A DNA stretch of 64,000 bases from Lanius collurio (lineage: Eukaryota; Chordata; Aves; Passeriformes; Laniidae), in the NCBI GenBank assembly GCA_020086605.1, contig JACBWW010000015.1, forward strand, positions 11,826,731 through 11,890,730, in the 5' to 3' direction. Below are positions 1 through 14,346 of the stretch, piece by piece. The translations under genes were made by a program, and so were the position numbers. How positions within the stretch are numbered: position 1 is the first letter of the stretch; each line of letters begins with the position of its first letter. The notes under the pieces are model-generated. The model made no database searches. It saw only the letters and a program-made list of their open reading frames with translations, and was not told the DNA's origin.

Positions 1-3000
1 TGCTGGCATCTGAAAATAAACTAGCAGAAAATCAGGATAAATGAGACTTGAGGCAAACAACCCTTTGAAGAGAATAATGATGTGATAAATAAAAACAACA
101 CATTTCCAGGCTATTGAGGTACTTCAAATGTAAGAAAAGGATTGAGAGCAGAGGCTGAACTAATGGAGAAAGATTAAAAGAATGCCAAGGAAAACATGAC
201 CAAATATTCTGAAATATATGGGCAACTGACGTGTTTAAACCTAGAGGAAATCAATGACTAGTGATTTAGATAGATGATAAAATGATTTACAGGTGCACCT
301 TCTGCTCCTTTTTCCCATGTCAACATCACAGGGTGAATTGTGACCATGGAATCAAGACTATTTGGATTACATTTTTAGCTTTAGGAGAGAAGCAGCTGAA
401 ATACCTATTACAGATGTGATACCCAGGAACACAGATTTGACACATTAATTCAAGTCAAATTACAAATAGGAGTACTGAGAGGATAGGAGAGGTCTTCTTC
501 ATGATGCTCCACTTGTTTTACAGCCTGCTCTGACTCCTGGGAAACTTTTTTATTAGCTTCTTTCTAAAACGGAGGAAGCAAAATTAAATTTCCCTAAGAC
601 AGAATTAATATTGGTGGAAGTTTAACACTTGGTTTGTTGAGTCCAAAAATGCAACTTGAACTAGCAGGAATTGATGTATTTTAAGTTTCTGGTCCTTTAA
701 GGCCTTCTCAGTTTGATAAATGCCTACAAGCTATTGACTAAAGAATATTCTGTTTCTCCCAAGACCATATGCATGTAATTTAATCAAACTTTCTGTAATA
801 AACACCACTAACACAAAATAGTAACAAATAGCAGGAAGAATTTTCACCATTTTAGGAACCAACCTTCTCGCCTCTTTTGGAGTAATCATTATCTGGTACC
901 TGAAGTAACAAACTTGAGAACATAAATCTCCTACTACTGACAAGCTGCTGACACAGGAACCAGCCAACCCCAGTGACTTTCTCCTTTACATTCATTAGTC
1001 AAGGTCAATAGCATAAAATTTACTGGGTCAATCAAAGATTAATGCTAACCTAGTCAGTAGCCTATGGAAGAAGACTGCAAAAATTCCAAATATAATCTGA
1101 GTTCTTCTTGGACAATGAAAAATGGAACAAGAAATACCAATCTGGTTACTTGCAACATATCCCTAAAACTCATTCCCTTATATTCATAACTAATGTATGT
1201 AACCAGTACAACTAGGAAATATGAAAGTTGCTGATGTCAGCAAGGGAAAGATTATAAAGAACTACTGCCATTAATCATAAAATAAAGAGTAACTTTATCA
1301 TTAAAATGTAAGCCAATTCAGTATCACCACCTGGAAATTTAGTAATAAATGGCATTTATAAATATTCTTAGAAAAAAAAATATATATATGTGAATTTAAA
1401 ACTGCTTTAAAACATATATGCCTCAAAAAACCCAGATTTTTCCACTTTTCGTGCATCTTAGTGACACTCTTCTCCAACAGAGAGGGAAGATAAGAGTTAA
1501 ATTTTCATTCTGCACCTATGCACCTTCTGGAATATAATGATTCTTGTCCAAAAGCAGTGTAATGAAGTATGAAAAGAACTAAGATGACCTAAGATTCTTG
1601 AATGGAAGTAGTCAGAATCATTTTGGGGAGACATCTGTTTTCTGTCAACTGAAACTTTTTGCCAAAGTCTATCTTTTCCTCATTTCCCTTTCCCTCTCAA
1701 ACCCACCAAAAAATCAGAATGTCTAAGCCCTAAAATAGAATCCTGGGTCACCAGCATAAAGAAAAGACAAGTGTTCTCTAACTGGAACTTATTTAAAACA
1801 ATACATCAGTTCGAGGACCTAAATCATGCAGAAGAAAAATTACTTTGATTTTTCCCCCTTTCATAAAATTGCTCTGACATGCTTCTCTCTCTTTTTCCTG
1901 ACTATTTTTATCTTATCATGTTTCTCCCAATCCTCAACTCTGTCTTTTTTCCTTACCCATAAGAAACTTCTGATCGATTGTTTTCCTTCACTCATTACAA
2001 AGGAAACTGATGTCAAAACAATTAATTTTTCTGTCAAACAGAATTCTTACTTTCTCACCAGCCCTTAGGAAATCTAGGTTCATTTACAGCTCTGCTGCAG
2101 ACAACATTGTGACCTTGAGTAAATAATTTAATCTCCTTCTAACCCCCGTGTGGAAAGAGCAAAAAAATTCTTCAGTCTCCCTCATATACTTCAGTTCTGG
2201 GCTTTTTGGGCCAAGAATTGGCACTTACTACAAAGCTGTGCAATACCTAGTACAATAAACCTGCAATACATTCAGGGACATCCAGACACAAAGGTAATGC
2301 AAATAAATGCAGATGATGCTCTGCAGTACGAGCTTGTTTTTAGTTAGCTGCTGAGGGGCTCTACCATAACACTTACCAAATGTACAGCAATCACTTTCAG
2401 TACCTGCTTACAGGCTTTTGGAACACTAAACTAAGTCCTCTCAGACTAGAAATCTCCTATTATAGCATCTGATGCAAAAAATAACTGATAAAAAGGTTAT
2501 GGAGTTCAAATCCCCCAAAACTACTGACAGATAGACATCAGGCAAAATGCAATATTACAAGAACTGCTACTCTCTATCACCATCTTCAACACTCCCTTGT
2601 CGCGAGTGTATGATCCCCCTGAGGAAAATTAAACAATCTGAAACGAACAGCAGGACTTGAGGAAAAGCACTGATTCACAATCAGATTGCAAGTTCTGTAC
2701 ACTGACTTACAATGGTGTTAGTTGTAATGGTAGGATTTATATGAGTTGATTATACACAACTTACATCTGACTGATAATAGCTTGCATTTGAAGTCAGGAT
2801 CTTCACCTTTGTAATTGACTGTTTCATGCTATGCTGAAAATTGAGTGGTAGAGGCATTTCCCTTTCCATTGTCTTACCTAAGGATTAATATTTAAACCAC
2901 TTATTCCAGAGCATATATACTCTGTTCAACTTGAGCATAATGTGAACTAAATATTTCAGAAAAAAACTTAAAAGAAACAATTTAATGTTTAAAAAAAAAA

Positions 3001-6000
3001 TCCCCCAAAACACCCACATAAAATAAAACCACAAAATAATGCCTCCAGAATCAGTAAGGCTTGAAGACAAGTCCATTTCAAAATCAGCTCATTTTTAAAG
3101 CCTAGTGGAACACTTGCCCACAGTTTGAAAATAGGGTCAGTCTTCAAAGAATTGCAAGGCCTTTTGAAACCTACCAAATGCTATTGTAAATGAAGGACTG
3201 ATACTAGAAAGCCCTCAAACTGTAGCTTGGTAGCAAAAAGCCACTGTTCAGTCCAATTTATGTTCCTTCTTGAGGGGAAATATCAAATCCCAGACTAGAA
3301 TTACACACCACTGTGACAGTTAAAACAGAATTCCACAATAATGCAAACACTGCTGTTCACATTCAGGACTAAATTAGACCCAGTAAAACAATCAATTTCT
3401 TATATCAAGCATTTCACTTCAGTCAATGCTTCATGAAGTAAAAAACACAGCAAAGTAAACTACACAAGAGTGCTCTTAAAATAGCAATGTATTTTTCTCC
3501 CAGAAAAACTATCATGTCTATAACTTACACATGGATTGAACTTGGCAGCATGAGCATCTGAAACAGGCTCTGGGGTTTGTAATGCCACTCTAATGCACTG
3601 CAGAAGTTAATATTAATAAGAATTCCAGAAAAGCATAGGAAAAACTGCACCCAGTTTCCCTGAAGGATACATCACAGCACATTCGGAATTGTTTGCCAGA
3701 AAAGTGCATGGAGTTTTCTTGATAGCACAGCAATTGCATTTTTTTTTTCTTCTTTATCTTAGTTAATTTTTTTAGAAACAAGCAAACTTGAGAATTAATG
3801 CAACATGCAACCAGAAAGAAAGATTTTAGTATTTTACTAGGAAAGCAATGTTATACCTTTCTCTGGAGATTTCCTTCTATTAAGCTAAATGTAAAGTAAG
3901 TCTGTAACATTTGCTTTGTGTTTTGTATATTCTTTTGCACAAAAGAAGTCATCCTTTGCATTACCAAAAACATGCATGTAGAAGCAAATTGGCTCCTGTT
4001 ATCAAAAATTCCAGAGTAAAGGCTAAGTCATACAAGGAGAACGGTAAAAAGGACACTTCTGACAGCTCTCTGCATTCCTAATTCCTGAAGTGGATGGCAG
4101 GAAAACTGGAACACTGGTGTGAACTCAAGACTGTCCTTAATTCTGTCACGCTGACAAGGGTTTCCCCTCTGATTCTCCTATGCAAAGGAGAATTCCAAAT
4201 GGATGCACTCCTTCCACATGCCCCCATTCACTCCTGCCTGGAATGGACTTCTGACAGATCATCTGTTCTCCTGGGGGGATACACCAAATCTCAGGAGCAG
4301 GACATAAAGCACAAAGGCAGATTGGAAGTCACCTACAATATGCCAGGCAAGTCCCTGATGTCCCAAAATAGTGAATGCAAGAGTGATACAGCAAACAAAA
4401 TGAGCCCCTAGGCATTGCCCATCCCCACTGCCTCTGGCTGGGAAACTTCCATTCGAACAGCCAATTCCTTCCCTTAGAAACATGGTGGCCATATCCAACT
4501 GCCTAATGCAAACAGGTCCTGGACTCCACCTTCCCTAAACCATGCCTGGGCATTGTCTCTGGCTAACTGGCATAGATCCAAACCTGGAGTGCTGGTACAG
4601 CTGGAGTAAGTAAGGATGCAAGCCCTCCAGATGACAGCAAGTTACAGGGCATTACCACAAGTCAGAGAAGACTACTTGCAAGTTGCAAAATAAATACTCA
4701 GAAAGTTTATTTAAAGCTGAAATACCTCATGCTAAGCAGATAATCCTACAGCCTTATTCACTAAAACTTTATACCATATCAAGTAATAACAATTTTTTAA
4801 TCACCATGACATATTCCTTTGTAACAAATATTCTTTTATATGCTATTGAAAAATGGCTTCACAAATTTTCAAGTTGAATTGCTTGCTTATTCTGACACTT
4901 TTAAAAATAATTTCTATTTTGAAGGACTCCAGAAACACATCAAGAGTTACAATAAATCTCCTCAATCCCTTCACAATATACATCACACTTATTAATTCTT
5001 TTAAACTGACACACCTCTCTACTTTTAACTCACCGGCTTGCAACTTCTGCCTGTAAGAAGCAAGTCTAAGGACATGGCAGCAAGAAAAAGAACTTTCTTC
5101 TCCAATGTCACAATCTAGTTTTCAGTCATAAAATTACTATAACTTAAGCTTCTGCTAAATTACTATCTTCCCAAGTTTCAAAACACAAAATTAAAGAAAA
5201 AACAAACGACAACATTATGAACTATGTAATTGAAAAAAATAATACTTCTTGTGTACATTTTCCAGACCATGCAGAAAGGGTGAACAAAAATGCCACTCTG
5301 TGCTCTATGTGTTGCTTGAATCTTGAAATTTTGTGGATCATCATCACCCCAGGATGGCATACACCTACATATTTTCTAGAGAGAGACATTTTGGTTTGGT
5401 TTGTCTCACTTGCTGTTAAAAACTATGTGAAAATAATTTAAAAGATTGAAGGAAATACCATCAAGGTGATATTTTAGAGGAATCACTAACTGCTACCTGC
5501 CATTTTATATGAAAACTCAACCACAATGCTGATGATTTAATTCAAATATTCCTTTTAAAAAATGCAATTACAGCTTACTATAAATTAGAACTAGATGTGA
5601 TTAAAATTAACCATTTCTCCAAAAAATAAAAATTCCATGACATTCACTATAGGGAAAGATATATGGCTAAAGATTTAAAGATAATGAACATCAGGAGGAA
5701 TAATTTTAGGGACAAGGAGGAGGTGCATATGCAGATCTTCACTCTAGACTATTCTGTTCAACAAGATTTCTCTTACATCATGTTTTCAATTAATCTGCAG
5801 AAGAATATTTGCATTGAAGAACAAGCAATGGTTCAAAAGAATTTCCATCTGGAAAATTGTCAGAATTCCTATATATTTTTACTATCTATAGTTTCTTAAG
5901 GCCAAGCAGTTGATGTATTCCACATTAATCATTAAGAGCTGCTAGTACTGCTACCTAAGTAAATGGCACACTTTTAATAAGGACTCTAAGTTCTAACTCA

Positions 6001-9000
6001 ATTTTGAGTACCTGTGTTCAGCACACCCAGGAATTCTGGAGAGCACCTCTGGTCTGGACACGAGCTCTTGTTGACATTTGGGAGGGTGACAGAGCACTGA
6101 CTGTCCCTTCAAAAACACCATTCTGTGTGGGAAGGAAATCCAGACACACAGAAGATGAAAGGGTTGTGTGCACTGGTACTCAGCTGAAATCACCACAGAT
6201 CTAGAACTGCACCCTCCACCACTACATCAGCTGTAGTCAATCAGGAATAGAAAACACACTGTTTAGTTCAGCCATGTATGAACTCTGTATAATGTCTATT
6301 CTTAATTTCAAATACCAAATATTTTCCACGTATTTTGTTTTTCATACTTACCTGGGCAAGCTACAAATGGGATGAACTACAGTCAGATGCAGGGGAAAGC
6401 AAGCACAAGCCCTGTGAATTGCAGTGCTGCTGACCTTTTGTAATTCCAGATAACTACTGCTGGCATGCTGAGGTACACTGGACCTTTCAGGATTCAGCCC
6501 TAGAGTAACTATCAGAGCGAGTTACATCAATTGAATAGGGATTTTGAAGAAAAATCTAGTAAACTCAGTCCTAAGGGCTGCATAATATTTTGTGATCCTT
6601 GTTATTTCACTGTCTGTAAAATGGTACGGGCACACCAGAACAAGGCTGTTCATTTATCTTTTGATGCCCTCGTTTGCTATTCAACAGCATAGCACTGCAG
6701 TTATTCCTGCTACTATTCAGACTTGCAGGTTTAATTCGCTTGCTTTTCGTCCTGTGTATGAATAATCCAGATCTTGACAAGATGGTTTTATCTGTTTGTA
6801 AGCATGCTTTTCCATGTAATGTTCCTTCCTGTTCCTACAGGAAATGAAAGATCAGCATAGTATGTAACATATTATGTGCCTCTAAAGGGTGACTGGAACA
6901 TATGCTTCTTATGCACTTTACCCTAAACTGAATTTCCATTCTTTGTGCTCAGTAATCCATTAAAGGGGAGGAAAAAAAAAATTGGAGTGCTTTATTGCTG
7001 TCTCCTACTTTCTCCTTCATAGAAATGGACCATGATATGAATTAATCATTCCCTGAATGAAGATTACACAGAAAAAAAGCAAGGTAATCTTATTTAACCT
7101 GTTCACCAAAGGGAAAATAAAATTCCTAAAAAGAATTCATTTTCTCGTTTTCCAGAAAGCTCCTTCAGGAAATACTTCAGATGAAACAGACTGTCTGACA
7201 GATCATGAAAAGCATAGTGGAAGTTCCCCATCCATCATAGAAAACATCCTGTCAATGGGTTTCTAATCTTTAAATCTAGTGCCTGTTAGCTTAAGTGTCC
7301 ATAAATGTAGCTGTCCTGACAGCTAAAGGAGAAGAAAACTTTACCCATGTAGCCAGAACTAAACATATGCAGACCTCTAGAGATTAAACTCCCTACCCTG
7401 AATGTAATATAGAACCAAGTGACTAGACACACAGGAATTGCAAGTACCATGCTGAACATAGGCAGTACAACTTAAAATATAAACAGCCTTAACAGCCATC
7501 TAAAATACCCAGCAGATCTTACCAATTGTACCTCCAGCATAATATGGAACTAATTAAAATAAAACACATTGCAATTCCTCCTAAGGGAGGCAAACCCATG
7601 TATTTTCTGCTACAGTATCAGGTACAAAACTAAAGGTCTACTAGTACAAATTAAGATGAAGCACTTCAATCTAATGAGAAACCGTAAGGTTAGTATATCC
7701 CAGAGAAAAGGTGACCTGACTGTAAAAATACCCTTCTCACTCTGGCCCAAACTTGTTCCAAAGATAATGCAAAAAAAGTTGGCTTCTCTCCTCTCCCAGA
7801 CTCTCTCTCACTTGTTTCTAGACTATTGGTCTGATCCAACATAAAGGTGGCAGATCAGCACAGCACCCAAAGCACCATTACCACCAGAGTACTTCATCAA
7901 CCCATTACAGCTCAGAAAGCAGCTTCTGGCCAGTAATCCCACTTCCTTTGCCTCAGAGCTGCAGCTGGTCACCCAAGAAGAGAGAGGAGCAGTTTTTGTC
8001 TGACCCTTTCAGTTGGAAACTTCTAAATAGGAGCTTTCTGTCAATTAATCTGGCTTGATTCTATTCCATCAGGTGCTGTTGCCAATTTCACAGTAGACAC
8101 CTGATTCACACCCTTGAGACTGGGTAACGCAGATGCTTCCATCTTTGACCTATTCCTGGACTCCTGAATGTTCCCAGTTTGATGCGTGTAACATGAGAGT
8201 GTTATACAATACAGTTTCCAAATCACTTTGGGAACTGGTCACTCTGGGCCTACTGTATGGAAGAGAACTGGAGATTCTCCACAGCTCGTGAGGACTCATC
8301 AAATGTATATAAAGCCACCCAGGATTACAGAATGAGAAATTCCCACAAACACCAGAAGCAACACAAACTGAAATGTGCACATCTGCCCCGTCTTACAAGT
8401 TTGTCACTATGTATAGGACAAATCTGAAGTGTATTATATTTTTTTGGTCAAAACTCTCCTCCAGCGTATCACCAGTGAGGCACACCTCCTCCTGGCTCCT
8501 CAACTTACACAGTCTCTCCTTTGGTCTGTCATACACAGTTAAGAAACTGCTTTGTGACAAGATGAGATGTCTTGAGTTCTACTACTGTAAGCATTCATTA
8601 AAACAAACAAAAAACCCACTTTACATCTATCACCCAATGGATCTGTACCCCAAGTATAATCAGTCAGTGAGCAAGGAGTTCTTAAAATCGAACCTTGAAA
8701 CCAGAAGACAAACCTAATGAGATAGACTAGGGTTCCTGAAACAGCTACTTTTGGTACATTTAGCTGGTTGGCAAAAATGAGAGCAGCAAAAAAACACCCT
8801 ACAGAAAAAAATGCCAGAATTTTTCTTGAAGAGGAAAAAAATTTAGATCAAAAGCAAATATAGTTCAATTGCAGCGCACAAAACAGAAATTGCTATGCAA
8901 TTTATAGTAATATGACTAGGTTAGCCATGTGAACATTGCTAGCTTCCTCAGGAAGTTTTAAAGGACATTTACTAAATAAGACAAATTTAAAGGCACAAAT

Positions 9001-12000
9001 TTCTTGCTATGAAGCCACCAATGTGTCACAGTCAAATAATTAGCAAAATTATTTTCACAGTCTTTTCAATAATCCATTAGTAGCAACATTAGTTTTGGAG
9101 AATTGTTTTAAGCACTACAAGGACAGAAAAAGGGAAAAAACCCACCAAACAAACAAAAGAAGAAATGAAGAAACTTCAGAATTAAATAAATCTCCATTGT
9201 TGAATTTATCACCAACATGAAGAGAGGAACAAGCCAAGTGAACATTTTTCCTAACACATTTGTTTTTTAAGGCAGTTGATACTTAGTGTTTAAAATGGCT
9301 TATACATATTGCAACATACAGATCTCAAGATGTCATGTAAAAATGAAATACTGCAAAAATTGACCATTGCAAGTTCCTGGAATGCAATATAAAGCCAGAA
9401 ACACTGGCACAGGGAAGTGGGGTTCTGTGTACCAGAAAATGAAAAGTAGTATTAGGAGTCACAGCACTGACAGAACTACTGTATTCACAGGTTCACTAGG
9501 AAGCCAGAAATACTTCTATACAGAAAGGCAAACAAAAATCTTGAAATAATTTTTTTTGCATCCCTAGAAGGTCAAAACTAGATGTCATAATGCTAGAGGT
9601 TCTTCAGCATGTTGTAACAGGCACATACCATCCATGAACTTCAGTCATGACTTAATACAATCTGTGTTTTCCTCTACAAAAACCAACTGATGGCAACAGC
9701 ACTAACAAAAATGTCAGAGTTCCTACAAGTCATTTGGATGTTTACAGACTTGTTCTTTTCTCATGAAACTCAGGAAATTACGGACATTACAAAGTACATG
9801 TTCCAAGGAACATTTCAGACACCGGAGTACCTGGACACCTGAACCTTAAAAGACACTCCCATTTCCTTGAGGTCACACAAGATAGGGTGAATATCACAAA
9901 CGGGGTCTTAAGGATTTTAACTGCAGGTGGATTAGAAGTGTCTCCACAAATGGAAACTTTGAAGAATATATTGTATTTTTTATCATACTGAGACAGAAGT
10001 AAGGAGATAAGCTCTAAGAAACATTAAGTGCTCCACTTGCTAACAAAATCAGTATTTGCAGCCCACGGATGCTTGCTTACTTTTACAGCAAAAGCATGCT
10101 AGTTGGTTTTATAGTCAAGCTAAAACACATTTTACTACAAGTAAAAAAAGAGTTAAGAGAAAATTAAAATTTCAAGTTTATGCAAAAATTTCATCATACA
10201 ATAACATTCAAGATCAAACACAAAAAAAGGAGAAGAGTATTACGTTTTCTTCCCTTCACCTACACAAGCATAGGCCAAACTCTTCCATTTTTAGGCAGCA
10301 GTTCTATTAACATACTTAAACTGAGTTGAAATGGTCTAACAATTTTTCTAAGATTTCCATACTGAAACCTAACAAAGAACTTAAAAAAAGTGTAAAATAC
10401 ATAAGAAATGCCAATCAAACAACCAAATAAACATGAGGTCTTACATATGCATGTGCCAAAAAGTTTTGAAACAATATTGTATAGGTCAGATAGGTACTCA
10501 AACATTATTGCCCTTTTTAGATATTGTTTAATCCTTGCTTCTTTCAATATACAAAAAAAACCCCAAATCCATTTTCCACATTTATACAGAAAAATAAGTA
10601 ATATAATTGCTGGATCTGCTTGTGTTCCTACTACCATCACCAGCTTGAGCATTTATTTGGTTGGGTGAAAATAGCCTGGTCTTATTGGTCTGGACTCCAG
10701 ATCACTGGATCTGGCTGCTGAATACACCAACAAATCCAATTAGTTGGTAAAAGCACTGAATGACTTTTCAGTCATGACTTTGTAGAATTTCAGCATGCTC
10801 CACTCTCACCAAATGAAAGCACCTTAAGATGGAGCAGATCTAAGGCTGTGAGTGAAATTAAAACCATACTTATATTGCAATATATAATATATGGTGACTC
10901 ATATTCTCATCTTCCTGATCCCTCAAATCCATCTAGTCTTTCAATATAATAACATTATGTATTTCCAACTGTTCATTTAAACTGGCTTCAAAAATCTAAA
11001 GCTGTGTATAAATATGGCCCATTAATATTTGTTGGTTGAGTAATTGTTTAAATTAATATAACTGAATTTTCCTAATAAGTTTTCCTTTCCTCTATGCTTT
11101 ATCATGACAACAAAGGGTAAGAAATTGTCTTTCTGCTCCCAAAACCTCAGTTACTTTCCTCCTTCCTGTGTCAGGCAAAATGTAAGATTACTAACAGTTT
11201 TTTAACCAAAAATTAATCGAGGCAGGAAAAATGACGAAGAGTAAGAGACAGGGAGGGATTCTGACATCAAGACAAGTGCTAAGAGCATTCAACTTGAAAA
11301 TTAAAGACAAAGGGTTAAAACTCAAGTCTTCTGCCTGACATGGACAAGAGAAATAAAATAACTAAGTTACTTCCTGTATGATCCTCCTAACTACTCCCTG
11401 TAATTCCAGCGTGGATCAATTCTGCTTTTGCTATAAGTAGCATAGGTGTAGCTTATTTAAGCATGTGCCTGGTATGCATTAACCATGCACATTATTCACC
11501 CTGCTTTACAAATATTACACCTGGAATATACTCTCAAATATCAGTAGGTCTCTGCCCAAGGTACAGTCACACAGGAACATTTTGCTGCTTGGCAGAACTC
11601 ACAGTTGTACAAAGAACTCCCACTGAGACTGTAATAGTACAGGGTAATGGAATTCACGACATTCATAGAGGGGAAAATTTAAAAAAAATATAAAAATCAG
11701 CATTTTGGCTTGGAAGACATTTTGTCAAAAACAACTCGTTCAGGAAGAAACATTTTGAGCAAGCTAACCCTCAACAACCTCAATTTTAAAGATTTATAAG
11801 ATTATTGAACAAATTAATCTGACTTGTTCAGAGCTGTACAGTCTGTCATCAGCATACACTTGCAGACATTCTGAGATAGTTTACACATATACAAGGAAAT
11901 ACAACACATTCAAATAATTTAGATCCACATTACATGGGATGGTAAACCATATTAGCCTTTTAATTTTATGGATCTAAACCAGAGCAAATACACTCATAAA

Positions 12001-12652
12001 AGGCAAAGAAAACAAATCCCTTCTCCATGCTGCAAGGCAGTTGCAGAGCTGCTCTGCTGAGCTCTCTCACCCTGTTGCTGACATGAGCTCTGAAAGCAGT
12101 CTGGTCCATACAGATGACAAGAAAAACCTCTGCATTACCTAGCAGATTGCTATTTAAATTTTCTATCATACCATGTGCTAAGAAACAATCTGTTGCTTGT
12201 AATCTTCAAAGTGTGTGAAAGAAACAGTTCACACCATTTGTAACAAACAGAGGCACCATTTCTAGTCCAAGTCATGTTTGTAAACTTCTAAACCCATTTA
12301 TACTGAGAAGAAATTACAGTGGTATGGCACCCTTACCCATGGCAGCCTGAAAAAATGCAGCATCAAATCAGTTACTTTTTTTTTCCAATATAAACTACCT
12401 GAAATTGAGATTAAACTGAATAGGTGATGTAGCATAGTAAACCCATGTTCATACACCTATTTTGAACATTTTATAAAATTAGCCCCTGTTCCTTATTGAG
12501 CTTTGAAACTCTTCTAACAGTTGTATGACTACGCATTTATGAGTCAGAGAATTTGAACATTTTACAGAATTTTGCCCTACTCTTGGTCACTGGAAGAATC
12601 CTTGGGGGAAAAAATGCCCATTTTAAAACAAAACACAAACGGCAAATTACTC

Positions 12653-12675
12653 TTTTTTTTTTTTTTTTTTTTTTT
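12653..12675. repeat. Poly(T) tract
   Basis: A run of 23 T residues followed by AACAG. It could be the tail of a minus-strand retroelement, but no element body was recognised next to it. Confidence 0.85.
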
Positions 12676-14301
12676 AACAGTGAAAGGAAAACACACTTAT
12701 CTTCTGTAGTTAAGAAATGAAGATGCTATTTCCATGTGCAATAAAGCCCAGTAAGTCACTCATGGACTAACTGAAGTGACTGGCAATTCAATTACAGAGC
12801 CAGCATCCCAAATATACAAAACAATCACACTGATTCAAGATAATGAATATAGACCTGAATATTTTTCCTCTGATATCAAATTAAACAGCAGATTAGAGTT
12901 GAAATAGGACATTTCTTTAGCTTGAGTCTGTCATCTTTAGTTGTACTATATGTAACATTTCAACTCTCAAAAAAATCTCATTAATTTCTCCAAGTCAGGT
13001 TTGGCAATAGGTGGTGGGAGATAGTAATAGCTGGAGCTAAACCACACCTTGTTGCAGAATCATGGTGAATATCTGTGTCTTGTAAATTTTTTTTCACCCT
13101 TTCATAAAGTGACTATCCACTGGAAACTGCATTAGGTATCTCTACATTAAATCAGATACAGGACAGGAACGTTAACTCTCACTATTCATTGCTCAGATGG
13201 GGACTTTGGGGAGGAAAAGGTAAATTCCCCATAAATTGAGTGATTTGAGAACCTTTCTTAAAACACCACCAACAAAAAATAAAACAATTATCAAAGATCT
13301 GTGGTGGAATAAACCAAGAGGGCACAGCAGTGCTGCATTAGAAAGAAAAAATTGTTCTGTGGTGGCCTTATATATAGATAAAGAAAAATAATCAGTATTT
13401 CAGAAGATATCTGTATCATTTTGTAAGTGCACCCAAATAAATACAATAGCTGTATTCTAAGCACAGTTATTGATTTTAGAAGGATCAGTAAGAATTTATT
13501 TAAAACCTGCTTGCACTCCTTATGGTTGAGCTGGCTCACAGTATGCCTTCACTGGGTTTACCTGATGATTTTATTCCCTCCTTATTGCTTATCCATCTAG
13601 AATTCATTATTGAAATGATTTACTAATTTAAATACCAGCTCTTTTCCAGTTTTGACAAGGTTACACTTAATATGCACTTGTAGTCAATGCAGTCATTTTA
13701 GGAACTTACCAAAGAAAAACATTAAGGTTTCAAGATAAAATAATAATGATGCTCTACAAACCTATATATTCTGTGTAAAAGGATCCAGACTTCTGCCCAA
13801 TACCTTTTCAGAAACCTATTTGGCAAAAGAGGCTCTTATCTACAGTCTTCTAAAATCGGATGCCACTGTATTCATGTTCTGATAAATGTAATGACCAGTT
13901 GAAAAATAATGGGACAAATTTTGTACCTTTCAGAAATAAAAGTTCCAGTTAACTGTCAGATAGAAAGCCCATTCACATATACATATAGAAAGAGTTTGAT
14001 CTGTACAACTGCATTTTTTACCTAGTTGGCTATTTTTTCAGTGTTATTTTCAGTCCTACACGATACTCCTTTTCTTGAATTGTTGAGACGTTGTTTCCAG
14101 AATACAGGCATGAGCCTTCAGTATAAAAATCTAGTAATTCATGCATCTGGTTCACAGGCATGAGAACATGACTTAAAGAGATAAATTAGCATACTAGTAA
14201 GCGCTATGAGATAACCCTCTTCATAAAATGGATTGTAGAGTTTAACCAATGTCCTGCTTTTTATTTACCTGACATTCAAAATAAACTGTAAACTCTGTTA
14301 A

Positions 14302-14346
14302 GTACATATGTGTGCACATTTGCATACATGTGTGTATACATACATG
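14302..14346. repeat. Alternating purine-pyrimidine (CA/TG/TA) stretch
   Basis: A degenerate GT/AT-rich simple sequence with repeated ACATG/ATACA units; low complexity. Confidence 0.6.

Noticed and set aside
731..967. Possible minus-strand mini-exon (around 857-892) encoding VPDNDYSKRGEK
   Set aside because: The acceptor-like CAG is present, but the donor (GTTGGT) is poor and there is no supporting neighbour exon or known protein.
8150..8380. Minus frame beginning MHISV, resembling part of the GRIA2 signal peptide
   Set aside because: Only five residues match. The rest is unrelated.
12640..12700. Poly(T) followed by AACAG as a plus-strand splice acceptor
   Set aside because: No open coding sequence follows. 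A simple T tract explains it.
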